NCBI GenBank assembly: GCA_913062735.1 | Contig: CAJXWI010000063.1 | Span: 1-9,257, forward strand | DNA: 9,257 bases | Direction of reading: 5' to 3' | Source of the DNA: an uncultured Arcobacter sp. | GTDB lineage: Bacteria; Campylobacterota; Campylobacteria; Campylobacterales; Arcobacteraceae | Shown here: in pieces, positions 6,214-9,257 of the stretch | How the letters are laid out: every line of letters starts with the position of its first letter | How positions within the stretch are numbered: position 1 is the stretch's first letter | The notes under the pieces: generated by a model | What the model was told of the DNA's origin: nothing | What the model saw: only the letters and a program-made list of their open reading frames with translations | Databases searched by the model: none | Made by a program: the position numbers and the translations under genes

Positions 6214-6466
6214 CACTTTGATAATTAATTTAATATTAAAACAGTAGGTAAAAAATTTAAAAGTGATTTACAATAAGTAAAAAAGTCATTTCTTAAGATA
6301 AATATTGAATTCTTTTGTTCTTCTTTTAGGTATATTATGAATAAAAGTACTACTAACTTAACTATGCATTGTTTTTTGTATCTTTTTAATTAAGCTTCTA
6401 TCTTATAAGAAATCAAATCAGAACATAAGCCTGTATACAATAAAATTGCATATTAGGGAATAAGAT
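6214..6466. other. AT-rich intergenic region between divergent genes
   Basis: This stretch holds no gene I can support. It contains an 18-codon ORF (6337-6393, MNKSTTNLTMHCF...) with only a weak AGG upstream, a perfect 10-base palindrome TCTTATAAGA (6401-6410) that could be an operator, and a possible -10 for the downstream genes (TATACA/TACAAT, 6434-6441, with no -35). The predicted transcript start near 6448 would precede the 32-codon ORF by about 19 bases. Confidence 0.3.
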
Positions 6467-6565
6467 ATGAAGTGGGATTTACAAGAAATGAAAATCTACA
6501 GAGAAAATATCATTAGTAAAGAAATTGAATGTGAATTTTATCCCCAAATAAAACATAAAATATAA
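6467..6565 (+). CDS. Small hypothetical protein upstream of the ZIP gene (32 aa)
   Basis: A 32-codon ORF reading MKWDLQEMKIYRENIISKEI and ending at TAA 6563-6565. AGGG at 6455-6458 lies eight bases before the ATG, a usable ribosome site, and the stop is only 11 bases before the ZIP start codon, so the two would be cotranscribed and possibly coupled. The peptide is charged and predicted helical in its first two thirds, with one cysteine and no membrane segment or signal. I recognise no family. It may be a real small protein, a leader ORF that sets translation of the ZIP gene, or the truncated start of a longer lost gene. Confidence 0.4.
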   Translation: MKWDLQEMKIYRENIISKEIECEFYPQIKHKI

Positions 6566-6576
6566 TAGGATTAGTA

Positions 6577-7293
6577 TTGAGCGATTTATTAATTATAATA
6601 ATGTATTCTTTTTTCTCTGGCATTACTGTTTTTTTTGGGGGAGTATTTTCTTTTTTATTTGAGAAATACTTTAAAGAAAGCCCTATGAAAAAGAATCTTA
6701 TTCACAGTTTTATTGCTTTTGGGGGAGGGATTATAATTGCAGCCGTTGCTTTTGTATTAGTACCTAAAGGAATTGAAGTCTTAGGTATTATTCCTATAGT
6801 ACTTAGTTTTTTAAGTGGAGCACTCTTGTTTCTTCTTTTAGATCGTTATATCGAAAGCAAAGCAGGAAATATTTCTCAAGTTTTAGTGATGTTGATTGAT
6901 TTTATTCCTGAAGCTATTGCCTTGGGGGCTGTTTTTGCTACGGATCATAAACTTGGATTATTATTGGCGATTTTTATTGGTCTGCAAAACTTTCCTGAAG
7001 CGTTTAATTCATATGGGGATTTACGAAAAAATAACTACAGTGTAAAAAAATGTTTAATAATTTTGTTTTTTCTTTCTTTCTTAGGAATAGTGTCTGCTCT
7101 TTTAGGAAATGTTTTTTTAAGTGATATGCCAGAACTTACCTCCTCTTTAATGTTATTTGCAAGTGGCGGAATTTTATATTTGGTTTTTCAAGACATTGCG
7201 CCTTTAGCAAAAGTTAAAAAGACTTATTTCCCTGCCCTTGGAGTTAATTTTGGTTTTTTATTAGGGATTATTGGGCATAAATTATTAGGCTAA
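6577..7293 (+). CDS. Divergent ZIP-family metal transporter
   Basis: A 238-residue polytopic membrane protein of the ZIP (Zrt/Irt-like) family, which brings divalent metals such as zinc, iron or manganese into the cytoplasm. About seven to eight hydrophobic helices are visible. The paired metal-site helices are recognisable as DFIPEAIALG (108-117) and LQNFPEAF (136-143), followed by ASGGILYLVFQDIAP (195-209), typical of the sixth helix. In canonical ZIPs such as ZupT the two motifs read HN-x-PEG and H-x-x-PEG; here the histidines are Asp108 and Gln137 and the glycines alanine, so metal preference or even function may differ. The glutamates (112, 141) and Asn138 are kept. The start is TTG 6577 with AGGA at 6567-6570 six bases upstream; no better ATG precedes it in frame. 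A cupin gene follows 56 bases later. Confidence 0.8.
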   Translation: MSDLLIIIMYSFFSGITVFFGGVFSFLFEKYFKESPMKKNLIHSFIAFGGGIIIAAVAFVLVPKGIEVLGIIPIVLSFLSGALLFLLLDRYIESKAGNISQVLVMLIDFIPEAIALGAVFATDHKLGLLLAIFIGLQNFPEAFNSYGDLRKNNYSVKKCLIILFFLSFLGIVSALLGNVFLSDMPELTSSLMLFASGGILYLVFQDIAPLAKVKKTYFPALGVNFGFLLGIIGHKLLG

Positions 7294-7349
7294 AAAGAAG
7301 TATGTTCAAAAATAATATTTACTAGCTAATAAAAAGGAGCGATATAAAA

Positions 7350-7661
7350 ATGGAAATAATTAAAAGTAAAGAATTTAGGCCTTCTAAGGCTTGGGATTCA
7401 AAACAAATAGCCTGTATGAATGGTATTACTACAAAATTACATTGGACTAACAAACCTTATAAGTGGCATACAAATGATGGAGAAGAAGTATTTGTAGTCT
7501 TGGATGGACAAGTTAAAATGTATTATAAAGAAAACGATGAAGAAAAATCTTGTGTATTAAATACGGGAGATATATTTTTTGCTTCTCTTGGAACGCAACA
7601 TTATGCCAAACCCATAAATGAAGCCAGAATATTGGTCATTGAAAAAGAAAATTCTATATAA
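7350..7661 (+). CDS. Small single-domain cupin protein
   Basis: A 103-residue cytoplasmic beta-barrel protein consisting of one cupin_2-type domain. Motif 1 is KWHTNDGEEVFVVLDG, placing candidate metal ligands at His40, Asn42 (where the classical motif has a second His) and Glu46; motif 2 is GDIFFASLGTQHYAKP, with His84. Three of the four usual metal ligands are therefore present. Such small cupins include isomerases, dioxygenase-like enzymes and sugar- or ligand-binding proteins, and the sequence alone does not fix the reaction. The start ATG has AAGGAG (7334-7339) ten bases upstream. It follows the ZIP gene on the same strand with no terminator between them, so it is probably cotranscribed with it, and it ends at a strong hairpin. 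Confidence 0.85.
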   Translation: MEIIKSKEFRPSKAWDSKQIACMNGITTKLHWTNKPYKWHTNDGEEVFVVLDGQVKMYYKENDEEKSCVLNTGDIFFASLGTQHYAKPINEARILVIEKENSI

Positions 7662-7691
7662 TTACTCTTCATTTAAATTAAATAAAATTAT

Positions 7692-7739
7692 TTTAAGTAC
7701 ATTTTTTTGATATTAAAAGAATGTACTTAGATTTTTTTT
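7692..7739 (+). terminator. Strong terminator after the cupin gene
   Basis: TAAGTACATT (7694-7703) pairs perfectly with AATGTACTTA (7720-7729). The stem extends inward by five more pairs, T7704-T7708 with A7715-G7719, to a six-base loop, and outward by two, then runs into eight Ts (7732-7739). It separates the ZIP-cupin unit from ycaO. Confidence 0.88.
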
Positions 7740-7750
7740 CTTAATAAGTC

Positions 7751-7767
7751 TATAATTTAGATATAAT
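7751..7767 (+). promoter_or_regulatory. Tandem TATAAT -10 boxes of ycaO
   Basis: Two consensus TATAAT hexamers lie 11 bases apart (7751-7756 and 7762-7767), so transcripts could start near 7763 and 7774. Neither has a TG extension or -35 box; the upstream T-tract of the preceding terminator may serve as the upstream element. Only a weak AAAG precedes the ATG. Confidence 0.55.
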
Positions 7768-7789
7768 CACAAAAAACACAAAGTTTAAC

Positions 7790-9257
7790 ATGAAAATATT
7801 ATCAAAAAACTCTTCCCTTGAAGATTCATTGGAAAAAATGACACAAACATTAAAAAGCGTTGGTTCTGAAATTACATTTGCTGAAGAAAAACATCCTTTA
7901 ACAAACTGTTTTTCTGTAAACTTAAGTTCAAATGATGCACCTAAACATCTTTATTCAAATGGTAAGGGTACTTGCTCAGAAGCTAGTATTGTTAGTGCTA
8001 TGGGTGAATATATTGAAAGATTGCAAACAAACAATTTTTTTATAGAATTTTATATTCCTAACAGAGATGCATATCCTGATCAAAAAGTATTTTCTTTTGA
8101 TGAAGAATACTTAGATAAAGATTTAGCAAAATTTTATAATAAAGACAATGAATTAGAAGGAAAAGACTTTATTGATTATCACAGTAATCATTTTGATAAA
8201 GTAGTTTCTTTACCTTTTGTAAATTTAGGCACACAAAAAGAAGCCTACTTACCTGTTAACTTAACACATAACTTATATGTAAGTAATGGACTTGCAACTG
8301 GAAATACTCCTAAAGAAGCACAAGTCCAATCTTTAAGTGAAATTTTTGAGCGTTATGTAAAGATTGCTATTATTAAAGAAGGATATTCTCTTCCAACTTT
8401 CCCTAAAGAGGTTCTAAAAAACTTCACCAAATTAAATGAAGATATTAAAGCCTTGGAAGACTTGGGTTATATTATTGAAGTAATTGATTGTTCTTTTGAA
8501 GGAAAGTTTCCTGTAACTGCAATTTCTTTGGTTAATCCTATCACTTCAACATTATTTGTATCTTTTGGAGCACATCCAATTTTAGAAGTATCACTTCAAA
8601 GAACAATGACTGAGCTTATGCAAGGTAGAGATTTAAGTGATTTATCTACGTTTGAGAAACCAAGTTTTGATAAAGAACTTATTCAAACAAACTCAAATAT
8701 TGAGTCTCACTTTATTGATTCAAATGGTAAAATCGGTTTTGAATTTTTAAGTGCTAAAAAAACTTTTTCTTATACACCTTGGGTTTATAATGGGGCTAAT
8801 ACAGATGAAGAGTATGATTATTTATTAGATATTGCAAAAACTATGGACAAAGATATTTATATTAGAGAATATAAGTACTTAGGTTTTTATTCTTGTCAAA
8901 TAATTGTTCCAGGTGTTTCTGAAGTTTATCCTTTAGAAGATATGATTTATAATAATACCAATGCTGGAAAATATCTTAGAGATATGGTTCTAAATTTTAA
9001 AGAGTATAATCCTCAAGAAATATTAGATGAATTAGAAGCCTTTGATAATAACCTAAATATTGAAAAATACATTGGAGTTATTTTTAAAAATAACTTTACT
9101 GTTTGTGATTTTAAAGCACAATTAAATTTAATGCTTGGAAATTATGAAGAAGCAATCGAGTTATTTGAAATGTCATCTGCTCCTTTGGCATATTTACTTG
9201 CTCAATTAACAAGAATGTATGTTAATGAAACTTCTTGGGAAGATTATGAAGAAGCGT
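7790..9257 (+). CDS. ycaO: YcaO-domain protein (E. coli YcaO type), 3' end outside window
   Basis: The first 489 residues of a YcaO-family protein; the frame is open to the window end, and E. coli YcaO has about 586 residues, so roughly the last 100 are missing. YcaO proteins use ATP to activate amide backbones or related carbonyls; E. coli YcaO has been linked to beta-methylthiolation of ribosomal protein S12 together with RimO. ATP- and magnesium-binding motifs are intact: NGKGTCSEA (57-65), GEYIERL (72-78) and EAQVQSLSEIFERY (176-189). Close matches to E. coli YcaO include LYVSNG, ASFGAHP-like VSFGAHP and YLGFYSCQIIVPG. The region after about residue 430 is the helical, TPR-like C-terminal part (LNLMLGNYEEAIELFEMS) of this subgroup rather than a PxPxP cyclodehydratase tail. 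No precursor peptide or partner gene adjoins it, favouring a housekeeping role. The start is ATG 7790, with a weak ribosome site. Confidence 0.94.
   Translation, partial: MKILSKNSSLEDSLEKMTQTLKSVGSEITFAEEKHPLTNCFSVNLSSNDAPKHLYSNGKGTCSEASIVSAMGEYIERLQTNNFFIEFYIPNRDAYPDQKVFSFDEEYLDKDLAKFYNKDNELEGKDFIDYHSNHFDKVVSLPFVNLGTQKEAYLPVNLTHNLYVSNGLATGNTPKEAQVQSLSEIFERYVKIAIIKEGYSLPTFPKEVLKNFTKLNEDIKALEDLGYIIEVIDCSFEGKFPVTAISLVNPITSTLFVSFGAHPILEVSLQRTMTELMQGRDLSDLSTFEKPSFDKELIQTNSNIESHFIDSNGKIGFEFLSAKKTFSYTPWVYNGANTDEEYDYLLDIAKTMDKDIYIREYKYLGFYSCQIIVPGVSEVYPLEDMIYNNTNAGKYLRDMVLNFKEYNPQEILDELEAFDNNLNIEKYIGVIFKNNFTVCDFKAQLNLMLGNYEEAIELFEMSSAPLAYLLAQLTRMYVNETSWEDYEEA

Noticed and set aside
6022..6228. 68-codon + strand frame opposite the start of the binding-protein gene
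   Set aside because: It overlaps the conserved signal peptide and lobe 1 coding region on the other strand and has no recognisable product.
6337..6393. 18-codon ORF with AGG six bases upstream
   Set aside because: The ribosome site is minimal, the peptide shows no signal or family features, and there is no link to a neighbouring gene.
7790..9257. YcaO as part of a thiazole/oxazole-modified peptide cluster
   Set aside because: The protein resembles the E. coli YcaO subgroup with a TPR-like C-terminal part, and no precursor peptide, dehydrogenase or E1-like partner is seen in the window. The sequence beyond 9257 is not visible.

Overview
The window is low-GC, AT-rich bacterial DNA with compact genes. 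Its gene content points to the Arcobacter group of Campylobacterota: a katA-type catalase followed at once by an ankyrin-repeat gene (as in Campylobacter jejuni), A/T-rich sigma70 promoters that rely on TGnTATAAT-type extended -10 boxes rather than -35 boxes, and a GlnRS that most Campylobacter and Helicobacter lack. The taxonomic call is inference from family resemblance. No rRNA, tRNA, CRISPR array, insertion sequence or prophage gene was seen.

Layout. Positions 1-1550 (+): the 3' end of a haem catalase, an ankyrin-repeat protein overlapping it by ATGA, and a membrane-anchored DM13-domain protein with its own promoter. A hairpin terminator follows. Positions 1621-3870 (-): a 749-residue GlnRS with a C-terminal YqeY/GatB-like tail. 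Positions 3871-4105: two divergent promoters. Positions 4106-4276 (+): a 56-residue rubredoxin with a TTG start, in which one of the four iron-binding cysteines is replaced by arginine. Positions 4277-4544: operator-like inverted repeats and a small, apparently frameshifted membrane-peptide ORF. Positions 4545-5267 (+): a TauE/SafE-type (TSUP) membrane protein. It converges on a periplasmic family-3 solute-binding protein gene on the - strand (5367-6182), whose best-supported start is a non-canonical ATC. Positions 6467-7661 (+): a 32-codon small ORF, a divergent ZIP-type metal transporter and a small cupin, closed by a strong terminator. Positions 7790-9257 (+): a YcaO protein of the E. coli YcaO type, cut by the window end.

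The first part has a redox and oxidative-stress flavour: peroxide removal by catalase, a probable catalase haem-loading partner, a DM13 electron-transfer-type domain, and a rubredoxin. The rest is ordinary chromosomal housekeeping and transport. I see no complete new defence or biosynthetic system. The most unusual points are the rubredoxin Cys-to-Arg substitution, the ATC start (or lost ATG) of the binding protein, the probably leaderless DM13 transcript, the GlnRS-YqeY fusion, and the broken 35-residue peptide gene upstream of the TSUP gene.
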